A stretch of 64,000 nucleotides of DNA from Torymus aiolomorphi. Lineage: Eukaryota; Arthropoda; Insecta; Hymenoptera; Torymidae. Location of the stretch: positions 264,672,575-264,736,574 of the forward strand of contig CM070873.1 in assembly GCA_036365515.1 (NCBI GenBank), given 5' to 3'. Below the pieces are notes generated by a model. It was not told where the DNA came from, did no database searches, and saw only the letters and a program-made list of their open reading frames with translations. Positions 33,340 to 43,350 of the stretch are shown here, one piece after another (position 1 is the stretch's first letter; each line of letters starts with the position of its first letter). Position numbers and translations under genes: made by a program.

Positions 33340-33729
33340 TTTACGGCGCTTGCGCCCGGATCATCGTGAACGGCGCGGGTCGGCGGGCCGCGGACGGCGC
33401 GCGCCCGAGCCACCGAGCCGCGATTCGCAGAAGTGAGAAGAGAAGCATACAAAGTCAATGCTAGCGCCATCACTCGGTCAAGGCGGAACTAATTTTTTTT
33501 CGTCCTCGCCCCCATCTGACGTACGCTTCTATGTGCGTCTATATTCGTTGATATTATCAATCTGAATCGCATTTTTTAGCGTTATCTTCTCCTAATCAAG
33601 TATTTTTTTTTCATTTAATCAATCACGTTTTAAGTATTACATTAATAGGCAAAGAGATTATTGCCAAGTGAAATTTTAAAGTTATCACTTAGCTTTGTTA
33701 CAAGAATAAAATTAATAGAACAAATAAAT
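33340..33729 (+). promoter_or_regulatory. CpG-rich probable promoter and 5' region of TXNDC17
   Basis: About 90 bp (33345-33435) is very rich in CG dinucleotides in otherwise AT-rich DNA, some 300 bp upstream of the start codon, as at many unmethylated insect promoters. No clear TATA box. It also holds GCGCCATCACTCGGTCA (shared with 39259) and a block shared with 20263-20305, so part may derive from repeats. Confidence 0.45.
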
Positions 33730-34319
33730 ATGGTTATTAAACATCACGTAGAAGGTTATGAAAAGTTTATAGACTTTGTGCAAAAGTTCAAGACAGATGG
33801 ACCAACATTTATTCTTTATACCGGTTCAAAATTATCCAATGGAGATAGTTGGTGCCCAGATTGTGTAGAAGGTAGTATATTTTTTCATTTACTTGTTTGC
33901 ACTGGCTATTACAAGATTACTTTTATTTTTAGTCATTCGTTATATACTATTCTTAGTTAACATGTTCATTTTATTTTCTTATCCTCTATAGCGAAGCCCT
34001 TTATAGAAAAAGGAATACAATCTGCTCCAGAAAAGTGTAATTATATCATAGTTGAAGTAGGCGATAGAGCATTGTAAGTCACAATTATTTGTATTTATTT
34101 ACTTAATAGCTTTTGTTTTTTTTTTTAATGTGAATTTTATATTCTGTCCTATATATTTGCAGCTGGAAAGATAATAAATGTCCATTCCGAACAAATTCTA
34201 AAATACAACTCAACGTTTTGCCTACCCTTGCTAGATGGGGAACTCAAAAGCGTTTGGAGGGAAATCAATTGCTGGATAATGAGCTTATTGAAATGTTGTT
34301 GACAGAAGATGATGAATAA
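33730..34319 (+). CDS. TXNDC17: Thioredoxin domain-containing protein 17 (TRP14), three exons
   Basis: Cytosolic thioredoxin-like oxidoreductase of the TRP14 family, which reduces disulfides of selected proteins. Exons 33730-33871, 33992-34073, 34163-34319; introns start GTAGTA and GTAAGT and end CTATAG and TTGCAG; phases agree. The product is 126 residues, close to the usual ~123. Seen: start MVIKHHVEGYEKF; redox motif WCPDC in exon 1 followed by VEAKPFIEKG across the junction; VEVGDRAFWKD; cis-Pro region LNVLPTLARWGT; acidic C-terminus LLTEDDE. Start chosen at the ATG at 33730, since the in-frame upstream stretch has no ATG and human TRP14 aligns from here. AATAAA at 34440. Convergent with the next gene. 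No sign of damage, so likely a working gene. Confidence 0.95.
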
Positions 34320-34439
34320 TAATAATTTTCAATAGAATTATTATACAAAAATCATGTAATTGAGGAAAGTGTATATATCATTAATGTGATCATAATTTTT
34401 ACAACACCTTTCTGTATATATTTGTGTAACAAAATACAA

Positions 34440-34445
34440 AATAAA
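34440..34445 (+). terminator. Polyadenylation signal of TXNDC17
   Basis: AATAAA 121 bases after the stop codon, followed by a T-rich stretch. Confidence 0.6.
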
Positions 34446-34604
34446 ATTTTACATTTCTATATTTACCACGCTGAAATATAGATAAAAAAACATAGTAAAT
34501 GTATTTACATCGAAAAACTTCAAAAAAAATTATTTACCTTAACTATACAACATATAAAAATTTATGTTTTTACAGACTTATTTTTTTTTCTAAATTATAA
34601 AAAT

Positions 34605-34945
34605 TTATGACTTTACTAAAGATGCTTCATCCAATGTTGTAGGAGGTAACATATGTATGCAATAATGGATTTTCTTGTTACGCAGAAGACTGTAACTATT
34701 ATCAAATATAACAGAATCTAGAAATCATATAATCATTACAAGTATTTTTTTTATAATTACTTTTGCTTTAAGAAATATTGTCAGTGTACTTACAGGTGGA
34801 AGGAACTTCACAAGTAACAATACCAACTTCATCATTGTGGTGAGCAGATACCCTATGTATTGGTACCACTTCTGTTTGAGATCCATTTTGTAGCTTCTTT
34901 AATATTCCAAATTTTATATCATGATCATCTGAGCGAAATTCCCAG
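34605..34945 (-). CDS. SEC14-like protein, C-terminal GOLD-domain exons (partial)
   Basis: Two exons on minus: 34945-34794 and 34717-34605 (stop TAA at 34607-34605). Acceptor TTTTAG before the first, donor GTAAGT after it, acceptor TTCTAG before the second; joined codon reads Tyr. Translation: WEFRSDDHDIKFGILKKLQ, VPIHRVSAHHNDEVGIVTC, then STYSVIFDNSYSLLRNKKIH, matching the beta-sandwich GOLD domain of animal SEC14-like lipid-binding proteins (W.F.SD..D..FGI ... Y...FDN.YS....K). The CRAL-TRIO domain should lie in exons at higher coordinates, but none was recognised up to 64000, so either introns are very long or upstream exons are lost. Frame and splice sites look maintained. Tail-to-tail with TXNDC17, 285 bp between stops. 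Confidence 0.8.
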
Positions 34946-35366
34946 CTAAAAGTTATTTTTTTTTTATAAATGTATAATATTAAATCAATATCGGTTCAGT
35001 TAGAATTTATATTTTAAGATTTTACTATTACAAAAAAAATATTTTCAATTTCATTTATTAGCTGAATAATTTCTTTAAAATTTCAAATTCATATAGATAC
35101 ACTGTGCAGTGAAAAATAAGTAGTACACGAGAGCGAAAATTGTTACAACTCAAATACTAATAATTTATTATATCAAAATTGTTTTCCACCCAAATGCCAA
35201 TCCATTCCTGATGAGTTAAATCCATAAAAACGATTTTTAACGCCGAAATGTACCTAAAATGGTCGATTTTCGGTTATAACTTAGCAGGATTTGATTTTAT
35301 ACAAAAATGTTAAATGCAAAAGTTATAGCTAACATTGAAACAAAACTTTTATTCTTTGTGATTAGA

Positions 35367-35620
35367 GGAATGGACTTCAACGAACGAGTTATTGTTTAAA
35401 AATTGATATATTTTAAACCAATGTTTCGAGGGTTATTTTACCCTCCTCTTCAGGGCTTATGCTATCAAATTTTAACACATAATAACGTCGTTAAAGTCAA
35501 GTTATTATGCGTTAAAATTTGATAGCATAAGCCCTGAAGAGGAGGGTAAAATAACCCTCGAAACGTTGGTTTAAAATATATCAATTTTTAAACAATAACT
35601 CGTTCGTTGAAGTCCATTCC
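35367..35620. mobile_element. Perfect-palindrome MITE with CTGAAGA...GAAAC motif
   Basis: GGAATGGACTTCAACGAACG at the left is mirrored at the right over about 115 bp per arm. The right arm reads CCCTGAAGAGGAGGGTAAAA then TAACCCTCGAAACGTTGG: CTGANGA, a GAGGGT/ACCCTC stem, and GAAAC. These are hammerhead-core-like parts, but no cleavage triplet and third helix were found. A relative is at 59860-59965. Confidence 0.7.
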
Positions 35621-35648
35621 CCTAAGGGGATGTGAGTACCGACGTTAT

Positions 35649-35915
35649 TTTTCAAACGAGCATAACTCACGCAAATATTAATAGAATTATCCAGAAAAAA
35701 ATCTGCATATAGTGTTTGCGTGTACGGAGCGCTTGACAGACGTCTTTTTCCAAAAAAATGATGAGAATTTATTGAATTAAATAAAAACCGTACTGTCGGT
35801 AAGTAGGAATCTACAATTGACCTACTTTTCAAACGAGCATAACTCACGCAAATATCAATAGAATTATCCAGAAAAAAATCTGCATATAGTGTTTGCGTGT
35901 ACGGAGCGCTTGACA
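35649..35915. repeat. 176-bp direct tandem duplication
   Basis: The stretch from TTTTCAAACGAGCATAACTC to GTACGGAGCGCTTGACA occurs at about 35649-35739 and 35824-35915, nearly identical. The minus-strand frame across it simply repeats itself and is not a gene. Confidence 0.8.
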
Positions 35916-36500
35916 TCCATCTTTTTCCAAATAAATGTTTGAATGTTGATTTAAAAAAATATTGAAATTAGGGTTGCACATCCCCCTAATCACAAAATAT
36001 TACTACGAACGTCTCATTTTCAAAAAAACTTTTATCCATTTAACATTTCCGTGTACAATCAGTTTCTGATAAACTAAACTTATAAAAACGATTTTTAACG
36101 CTTTATAATATGCTGAAATAGTCGATTTTCGCTTTTTATTAAACAGTATTTGACTTTGCATAGAAATATTAAGATACAAAAGTTGTAGATAACAGTGAAA
36201 CAACACTTTTTTCCATTTAACATTTCCATGTATAATCAATTCTTGTCGATCTAGACCTATATAAAAACGATTTTTCAACGCGTAAATACACCTTAAATAG
36301 TCGACTTTCGCTTATTAGGATTTGATTTTATACAGAAATATTGCATACAAAACTTGTAGATCTCAACAAACAAAACTTTTTCGTGATGAACATTTTTGCG
36401 AGAAAAATTTCTAATAAGCTAAATCTAAAAGAACGATTAAAAACGCTTCAATACATCATGAAAATAGTCGATTATTGGCCATAGAAAACAAATAATTTTT

Positions 36501-36896
36501 CATGAATGCGTTACAGTTTTCGTCAAAATATAATATATTAATTGGAGGTAATAAGTTAAGGTGGCTCCAGCGTTAGGTATCGTATCAAGCGGGGGCCCCG
36601 CGGGCGCCTCAGTTAACATTTACAGTTTTTCGCAAAATTAAAGTTTTAAATTTAAACCTATATAACTGCAAATGATTTATACGCATATAAATTGTAAAAA
36701 AATATCACCAATAATAAAACAGAATGAAAAGGCTCATTTTCGCCCCGTGAGAAGCGCCCTCAAAAAGTAAAATTACGTACTTTGACAGTTATTTACTCTG
36801 TAAATTGCCTGTTGACCTACAATTTTTTTATACCGTCAGAATAGCTATTTCAAATCCTATAACCACATACTTTTTTACTGAAAATACATTTTTTAT
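36501..36896. other. Unassigned spacer
   Basis: Contains a short GC-rich block (GCGGGGGCCCCGCGGGCGCC, about 36587) and otherwise AT-rich DNA. TTAAGGTGGCTCC at 36557 resembles the ends of the hairpin at 53611. Confidence 0.4.
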
Positions 36897-37136
36897 TACT
36901 TTGGTTATCTACATACAAGATAGTGCTGGACTCACACTGATCTCCGATACCAGTTAGTAGTTTTCTTAGCCAACAGAGTTCTTTAGCAGCTGTAGCTGCG
37001 GCAACATATTCAGCCTCTGTTATGCTAAGAGTCACTAAACTCTGTCGCTGCGAGGACCAGGTGACTGGACCACCTGACATACAGAAGACGTAGCCTGTCG
37101 TAGATCTCCTGGTCTCCAGGTCACTCGCATAATCTG
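36897..37136 (-). pseudogene. Copia RNase H fragment
   Basis: Minus-strand ADYASDLETRRSTTGYVF, TLSITEAEYVAAATAAKEL, ILYVDNQS: Asp, Glu and Asp of the copia RNase H active site are all visible. Cut on both sides, by unrelated DNA at 36897 and by the satellite array at 37136. Nearly identical to 43577-43792 joined to 52402-52437; this copy has no insertion at 37110-37111. Confidence 0.88.
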
Positions 37137-37560
37137 CAACAATAAGCAAGACCAATATTTAAACAATTTTTAAACCCAAGTAGGCGGGGGATATGAGGTT
37201 CACGCATATTAGGGAATTACGTAGATCTACAACAGACAATTATTTATAGTATCCCCCACCTACTTGAGTTTAAAAATTATTTAAATAATCGTTTTGCTTA
37301 TTGTTGCACGTCTACGTAATTCCCTAACATGCATGGACCTCATATCCCCCGCCTACTTGAGTTTAAAAATTGTTTAAATAATCGTTTTGCTTATTTTGTT
37401 ATGTCTACATGACTCCCTAATATCCCCACAATAACTACTTGCGTGGACCTCGCGTCCCCCGGCTACTTGGGTTTAAAAATTATTTAAATAATCGTTTTGC
37501 TAATTTTTGATGTCTACATGACTACCTTATATGTGTGGACCTCATATCCCCCGCCTACGA
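37137..37560. repeat. Foldback minisatellite array, head-to-head
   Basis: One unit forward (37137-37245) then about three to four inverted units (37247-37560) of the CCCAAGTAGGCGGGGGATAT family with ATTATTTAAATAATCGTTTT spacers. Directly abuts copia coding DNA at 37136. Duplicated at 52438-52855. Confidence 0.8.
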
Positions 37561-38088
37561 ACTCGACCGAGAGCTATCCAAAATCTACAAGGAATTTCGA
37601 AGCGATTAAGTAAGTTTTACTCCCGTAATCGTTGGACATAAAAAACTTATTTTTTTCATATTACAATTTTTTTCTCAAAAACTAGTCGACAAAATGGATT
37701 GAAATTTTTACAGATTATAGCTATTTATATTCTGCATTATCATTATTTTTTACAAAAAAATTGACCGTTTAGTTTCGGAGTTACAGGCTTAAAAAAACAC
37801 GTTTTTGTTAATAACAAAAGAACTGTGATAGCTAGAGAAATTTTTTTTTTAGAAAATATAGGTATTTTAATGCTCTTTCGAATGCTAGCCATTCGATTCA
37901 AATCTCTTGGTCTTATCATTAAAAAAAAGCGAAAATCAATTTTGAGAAAATCGTAAATTCGAAATAAAACAAAAACGCATCGGCCCAATCAAAAAACGAA
38001 TTTTTGACTCGCCATCACACAAAAAAAATAAAAAAAATGAGACCTGTTGTCCGGTTAAAATCGATCGAATAGAAGCTGAGATCCAGGT

Positions 38089-38092
<4 letters not shown>
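37561..38092. repeat. Tail of the duplicated satellite unit
   Basis: Non-coding, repeated at 52856-53345. Blocks GATTATAGCTATTTATATTC, TTTCGGAGTTACAGGCTTAA and TAACAAAAGAACTGTGATAG are related to the arms of the palindrome at 47159-47520 and 49740-50110, so the array and this tail are parts of one repeat family. Confidence 0.65.
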
Positions 38093-38150
<58 letters not shown>

Positions 38151-38169
38151 ACACACACACACATACACA

Positions 38170-38224
<55 letters not shown>

Positions 38225-38255
38225 GCACGCACGCACGCACACATACGGACGGGCA
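38093..38255. repeat. (CA)n / (GCGC) microsatellite
   Basis: About 160 bp of CA repeats with a GCGCGC core and CGCA tracts at the right. It marks the right end of homology with the copy at 53345. Confidence 0.95.
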
Positions 38256-38820
38256 CACGCATACACACAAATATTTGATAAGATATATTTTTATTAAACC
38301 TTTCGAGAATTAATTATTCCTATAATAATGAGATTCATTCGCACCTACATTGACAGCTGGATCGTTCAATTTATCTCATCAGTATTCCTATAATATTTCT
38401 AATAAGACTCAAAAGTAAAAACAAAAAAGAAATTTACAAAGTACTTACATTGATTTTATCACTTATTTCGCTTACTTATTTCTATCTTTTTACTTGTTAC
38501 TTTAAAAATGATCAGGTGAATATAATTTTTTTAGATAATATTATCTTTGTACAAATTGAAGTATTAAATGAAGTATGAAATGATCGACGACTTTTTCTGC
38601 TCTCTTTGTAAAATACACGGAAAGTTTCAAGAGAACACTTGCACCTTATAGATATGCATCATTAATATTAATTAAGAAATGTTTTTTGATGCGACTGACA
38701 GTGATGCTTGTTAAATATGAGTATCTTGAGTCTACTGGTCGCAATGTTCAAGGGTTAAAATAAGTATCACAGATTGTTACAAATTCGGTATCGCGAAGTG
38801 GCAGAGGAGAATGTTCAAGG
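38256..38820. other. AT-rich DNA, nothing recognised
   Basis: No ORF, no repeat partner seen in the window. Confidence 0.45.
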
Positions 38821-38827
38821 TAAAATA

Positions 38828-39081
38828 CACGGAGAAAAATAACATAGGAAAAATTGCCATATTTGATTGTAAGTCGAGGACAGACTGAAATCCTCCACAA
38901 AATTGCCATAATTTATGGTAAAAATTGCCATAAATTTATAGTAATTTTTACAATGTAGGAAAAATTGCCATAAATTTATGGCAATTTTTACCATAAATTA
39001 TGGCAATTTTGTGGAGGATTTCAGTCTGTCCTCGACTTACAATCAAATATGGTAATTTTTCCTATGTTATTTTTCTCCGTG
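38828..39081. mobile_element. Palindromic MITE, 254 bp, CACGGAG ends
   Basis: CACGGAGAAAAATAACATAG ... and complement; nearly the whole element folds, with GCCATAA/TTATGGC repeats near the centre. TA on both sides (38826-38827, 39082-39083) suits Tc1/mariner-type insertion. Shares its CACGGAGA tip with the element at 54952. Confidence 0.8.
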
Positions 39082-39139
39082 TACAAAAAACAGTGATTTT
39101 GTTGAAAAGTACAACATAAGAAACTTTATTTAATCTGGA

Positions 39140-39311
39140 TGTTAACAGTAAGCAACGTGACGGTCCGATCTGAACGTGTCGCCGTCTTGTTTTGCAGTGA
39201 GTGTTCTCTTTGAATCATCGAATCGCTTCACATCGTCTCAATATCTTAAAGTCGCGCGCGCCATCACTCGGTCATTATAAAAATCATAAAAAAGCATCGG
39301 GTTTTCTAACA
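39140..39311 (-). repeat. Candidate copia-type LTR
   Basis: On minus it starts TGTTAGAAAACCC and ends CTGTTAACA, and is preceded by a purine-rich AAGGTGGGAG, as at copia polypurine tracts. It holds TGACCGAGTGATGGCGC, also found at 33458-33480. No coding copia DNA recognised next to it (39312-39484 unassigned). Tentative. Confidence 0.3.
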
Positions 39312-39484
39312 TACTCCCACCTTGAGCTACAAGCTCAAAACACATTTTCTCTCATTCATAACGTCGGCTTCTCTTTACTTTCTGCCCGCTACCAGTTATA
39401 TATTCCGGAGAAATTCGCAATTTTTCAGGTACAGAGTCATTTGATTCTTTTCTTATTGACGCGCCACGCCTTTCATGCTCTACA

Positions 39485-39754
39485 TTGAGCTTTTCAGCAA
39501 TTACACGGAAAGAAAAATGGGTTGGAAATATTGCTATTTTGGAATCTATAAACGATGAAATGAATAAGAACCATAATATACTATTGAAAAGTGTAATAGT
39601 TTTTAAAAATTCAGAACGTACTATTCCCAATTATTCAGCTGTGAATAATTTCAATGTTTCAGAGATGATAATTCTTCTTTTCGGATACATTATATCCTTG
39701 CATTGTTGTATTGGATCGCCTCGATTTTTAGAAGCGTTTCTCTACAAAGCGTAG
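39485..39754 (+). other. Open frame of 89 codons, unrecognised
   Basis: Encodes KEKWVGNIAILESINDEMNK ... with a hydrophobic C-terminal stretch (MIILLFGYIISLHCC). No family recognised, no partner copy. May be chance or a relic of the neighbouring retroelement. Confidence 0.15.
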
Positions 39755-39758
39755 TGCG

Positions 39759-40008
39759 CTGCCGTTCTGAAAGCGGGCGTAGCTGGTGTTTCCTACTCAT
39801 GGGGAAGATTCCCTCCCAAGCCTTGGATACCGCCACTCTCAGAACTCGCGCTCTTAGTCTATCTTGCGTTTTGGTATTTATTATTCCCTGTGTCAGTACG
39901 TTGCACTTCTGAAAGCGCGCGTAGCCGGTCCTTCTTTCGCATGGGGGAGATTCCCTCCTAAGCCTAGAACACCGCCACTTGGAACTTACGCTCTTAAGAG
40001 CGCTCTCT
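39759..40008. repeat. Direct repeat of about 143 bp
   Basis: CTGAAAGCG.GCGTAGC.GGT..TTC.....CATGGGG.AGATTCCCTCC and ACCGCCACT...GAACT.. CGCTCTTA occur at about 39767-39870 and 39908-40000. GC-rich, non-coding. The next element starts right after it. Confidence 0.65.
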
Positions 40009-40216
40009 ACCTAACAGCGAATCCACATTACGTGCCATGAGCTTTGTGCCATGAGCTTTGTGCCATACCAAAAAGAAAGTGTTGTTCGACATCTAGGTAA
40101 CATATTTCCACAGGATTTAAAGGAACAGACCTATATACTCTGACTCTCTCCCGTTGAATAGCGCACATATAGATCATGCAAATCGGAGCACGTTAAAGAG
40201 AAAATTATTTACGAAA

Positions 40217-41440
40217 ATGGATTTATTAAAAGTATTAAATATGTTTTATGTGTGGTTATGTCTATTGAAATTAGAACGTTTATTAAAATTAAGAAAAGCA
40301 TTAACAATTCGAAGGTGGTGGGTAAAAACACATCTTAAAAACCACATCAGAGATACCCTAGGTGGTTATCGACTGATCTTTGTCTATTTTAAACTTCAAG
40401 ATCATGAAGAATTCAAAAGATTCATCGGGCTTTCCGTTGCAACGTTTGATAGACTATTAAACATAGTAAAAAAGATTGACACGATCTGGTCCACGAAAAC
40501 CTCTGTCAGCAGAGTTAAAAACTTGCTATAGTTTTGAGGTATGTTGATATGGTCATATTTATTTTGAACATAAGATTTGATGAAATTATTCTTATTGCTA
40601 AAAGAACTATGTATGATTTTTTAGTTTTTTACATCAGGGAGGTAATCCTCAGTTTTTTTCAACATTTTATAGAATCGGAAAGTCAACAATGTTCAAATTG
40701 ATTGCCGAAGTTTGCTCAGTAATTGTGGAAAAACTGATGCCACTTTATTTCCCTCCTCTAAATAAAAATACTTGGTTAAAAATAGCCAGAGAGTATGAAG
40801 AACAGTGGAATGTACCTCATTGTCTGGGAGCAATTGACGGGAAGCATTTCAGTATTAAGAAACCACCTCATTCAGGATCTGTATTTTACAACTATAAAAG
40901 TTTTTTAGTTTGGTTTTAATGGCTTCATGTGATGCAAATAGACGCTTTACATGGTTCAATTTTGGAGAGTATGGTGAGTTTTAATTAATTACAATATGAT
41001 TTCTTTTTACATATTTGCATATCATTAAATAATTTTTATCATAACGTAGTACTTATGTTGTTATAATATAGGTTCAGTCAATGATGCAAGTATATTTAAT
41101 AAGAGTAATTTAAAAGAATTGATTGATAATGGTGAATTAGAAATCCCAGAACCATGTCCATTACCAGGAAGCAATGTATGCATGCCATATTTTTTGTAGC
41201 AGACAATATTTTTGCATTACATAAGCATCTTATGAAGCCATATAATAGAAGAATTATTTTAAATCATACGCAGAAAATATACAATTATAGAATTACTCGA
41301 GCACGCATAAATATAGAGTGTGCATTTGGCTTACTGGAATCAAAATGGGCAGTACTGCAAAAGGATCATGCCTTTAATCTAAAAACATTTCAATATATGA
41401 TTAAACCGAAGAGACCTACTCAGAGCTCAGCTTATAATAT
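40217..41440 (+). pseudogene. PIF/Harbinger transposase, left arm plus centre, broken
   Basis: DDE nuclease of the PIF/Harbinger (HARBI1) family. Start taken at ATG 40217 (MDLLKVLN; 40154 is also possible). Seen: [58 protein letters not shown] with the first Asp at 40836-40838; an intron 40974-41071 (GTGAGT...ATAG, 98 bp) whose removal yields FGEYGSVNDASIFNKS with the second Asp at 41083-41085; VADNIFALHKHLMKPY and RARINIECAFGLLESKW with the Glu at 41316-41318. Damage: single-base loss near 40470 in an A run (the right arm is intact there), a frame change near 40910, and one extra T near 41190. Accessory Myb-like gene absent. Confidence 0.88.
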
Positions 41441-41545
41441 ACAACTGTACGAACTGGAAGCTGGAGCACGTTGAAAAGAAAATTACTCTTCAAAATGGAT
41501 TGATTAAAAGTTTTATGTATGTTTCAAGTGATGTGCATGATGCTT

Positions 41546-42532
41546 TCTAATTCACCATTATCAATCAATTCTTTTAAATCACTCTTATTAAATATACTTG
41601 CATCATTGGCTGAACCTATATTATAACAATATAAGTACTACGTTATGATAAAAATTATTTAATGATATGCAAATATGTAAAAAGAAATCATATTGTAATT
41701 AATTAAAACTCACCATACTCTCCAAAATTGAACCATGTAAAGCGTCTATTTGCATCACATGAAGCCATTAAAACCAAACTAAAAAACTTTTATAGTTGTA
41801 AAATACAGATCCTGAATGAGGTGGTTTCTTAATACTGAAATGCTTCCCGTCAATTGCTCCCAGACAATGAGGTACATTCCACTGTTCTTCACTCTCTGGC
41901 TATTTTTAACCAAGTATTTTTATTTAGAGGAGGGAAATAAAGTGGCATCAGTTTTTCCACAATTACTGAGCAAACTTCGGCAATCAATTTGAACATTGTT
42001 GACTTTCCGATTCTATAAAATGTTGAAAAAAACTGAGGATTACCTCCCTGATGTAAAAAACTAAAAAATCATACATAGTTCTTTTAGCAATAACAATAAT
42101 TTCATCAAATCTTATGTTCAAAATAAATATGACCATATCAACATACCTCAAAACTATAGCAAGTTTTAACTCTGCTGACAGAGGTTTTCGTGGACCAGAT
42201 CGTGTCAATCTTCTTCTTACTATGTTTAATAGTCTATCAAACGTTGCAACGGAAAGCCCGATGAATCTTTTGAATTCTTCATGATCTTGAAGTTTAAAAT
42301 AGACAAAGATCAGTCGATAACCACCTAGGGTATCTCTGATGTGGTTTTTAAGATGTGGTTTTACCCACCACCTTCGAATTGTTAATGCTTTTCTTAATTT
42401 TAATAAACGTTCTAATTTCAATAGACATAACCACACATAAAACATATTTAATACTTTTAATAAATCCATTTTCGTAAATAATTTTCTCTTTAACGTGCTC
42501 CGATTTACATGATCTATATGTGCGCTATTCAA
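41546..42532 (-). pseudogene. PIF/Harbinger transposase, right arm, truncated
   Basis: Minus-strand copy. The frame 42532-41984 is open for 182 codons, without the frameshift seen at 40470, and includes RRWWVKPHLKNHIRDTLGGY and AELKLAIVLRYVDMVIFILN. Homology continues at lower coordinates through the DDE start and intron region to 41546, where it stops inside the second exon. No C-terminal part. Confidence 0.85.
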
Positions 42533-42674
42533 CGGGAGAGAGTCAGAGTATATAGGTCTGTTCCTTTAAATCCTGTGGTAATATGTTACCTAGATGTCGA
42601 ACAACACTTTCTTTTTGGTATGGCACAAAGCTCATGGCACAAAGCTCATGGCACGTAATGTGGATTCGCTGTAA

Positions 42675-42979
42675 ACCCCAACTCCGGAATAGATTGCAGC
42701 GCCCCCATGACTTCATTTACGTATTTTCATTAATTTAAGTGTACTTACAAATTTTAAATTAATCATAACTCAGTTTTCCCACGTGTAAAAGTTAATAAGG
42801 ATTACTTTTAAACAAGTTTCATGAATTTAAATGAATAAATGAACTTGTATTTTGTAGAGAAAATTCAAACGTTCAGTGGACATTTCTGAAAATGACTCCA
42901 AATCTTTCTCTACAAAATACAGATTTATTAATGGAATTTAATTTGGGAAAACTCTTGTAATCGTGTCTTTAATACTAAT
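42675..42979. other. Unassigned DNA with a small inverted repeat
   Basis: TATTTTGTAGAGAAA (about 42850) and TTTCTCTACAAAATA (about 42905) face each other. Otherwise AT-rich, no gene. Confidence 0.45.
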
Positions 42980-43299
42980 TGTTAACGCAGGATTTATATG
43001 GTTAGGGTTGAATTAAGTAAAGACGTATTTTATAATAGTACTTGATAGCATATGCTTCATTTATTGCTTGGACACTGATTTTACATTAGAGCTACGACCG
43101 CTCGACACACACGAGACTCTCGTTACGACTGCTCGTGGTCTACTACTTGTTCGGAGCGCAAGCGGGCGGAAATGATGCTCGGTAAGAAAGAGATAGAGCT
43201 AACAGATAGGTGGCTCTCTCTCCCTTTTTCTAGGATGAGGACCTACTATACGCGCCACGATACAAATGGTTTGCCAAGCATACCGAAATACCTTTAACA
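42980..43299 (-). repeat. Copia 3' LTR, 320 bp
   Basis: On minus: starts TGTTAAAGG directly after AAAATGGCGGAAG (polypurine tract) 50 bp past the pol stop, ends CCTGCGTTAACA. Inside are an (AG)n block and an AATAAA near 43060. The TGTTAA/TTAACA limits and position beside the RNase H gene support it; the 5' LTR is not in the window. Confidence 0.75.
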
Positions 43300-43350
43300 C
43301 TTCCGCCATTTTGGCATGCTCGTGAAATCATTGAGTCAGTTCAGAGTTGA

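Larger units (their letters stand above)
35130..36500. repeat. Diverged tandem repeats (~190 bp) split by insertions
   Basis: Units at about 35170-35360, 36020-36200, 36210-36370 and 36380-36480 share AAAAACGATTTTTAACGC, TAGTCGATTTTCG and ACAAAAGTTGTAGAT. Between 35367 and about 35990 they are interrupted by a palindromic MITE and another tandem pair. Confidence 0.6.
40015..42671. mobile_element. Mirror-image PIF/Harbinger element, 2657 bp
   Basis: Outer ends CAGCGAATCCACATTACGTG and complement with TAA on both sides (40012-40014, 42672-42674). Left arm 40015-41141 and right arm 41544-42671 are inverted copies over about 1.1 kb and each carries the first part of the transposase. The unpaired centre (41142-41543) has the transposase C-terminus plus a shred of another 5' end (41455-41520). 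It moved, or at least is bounded, as one unit. Confidence 0.85.

Noticed and set aside
35205..35260. CTGATGAG ... CGAAA in the 190-bp repeats as a hammerhead
   Set aside because: Three bases separate the stem from GAAA, sister repeats do not keep the core, and there is no cleavage triplet.
35581..35916. 111-codon minus-strand frame
   Set aside because: It is the 176-bp tandem duplication read through; the protein repeats itself exactly.
38015..38278. Long open frames of alternating Cys/Val or Thr/His
   Set aside because: They are translations of the (CA)n microsatellite; the same happens at 53205-53502.
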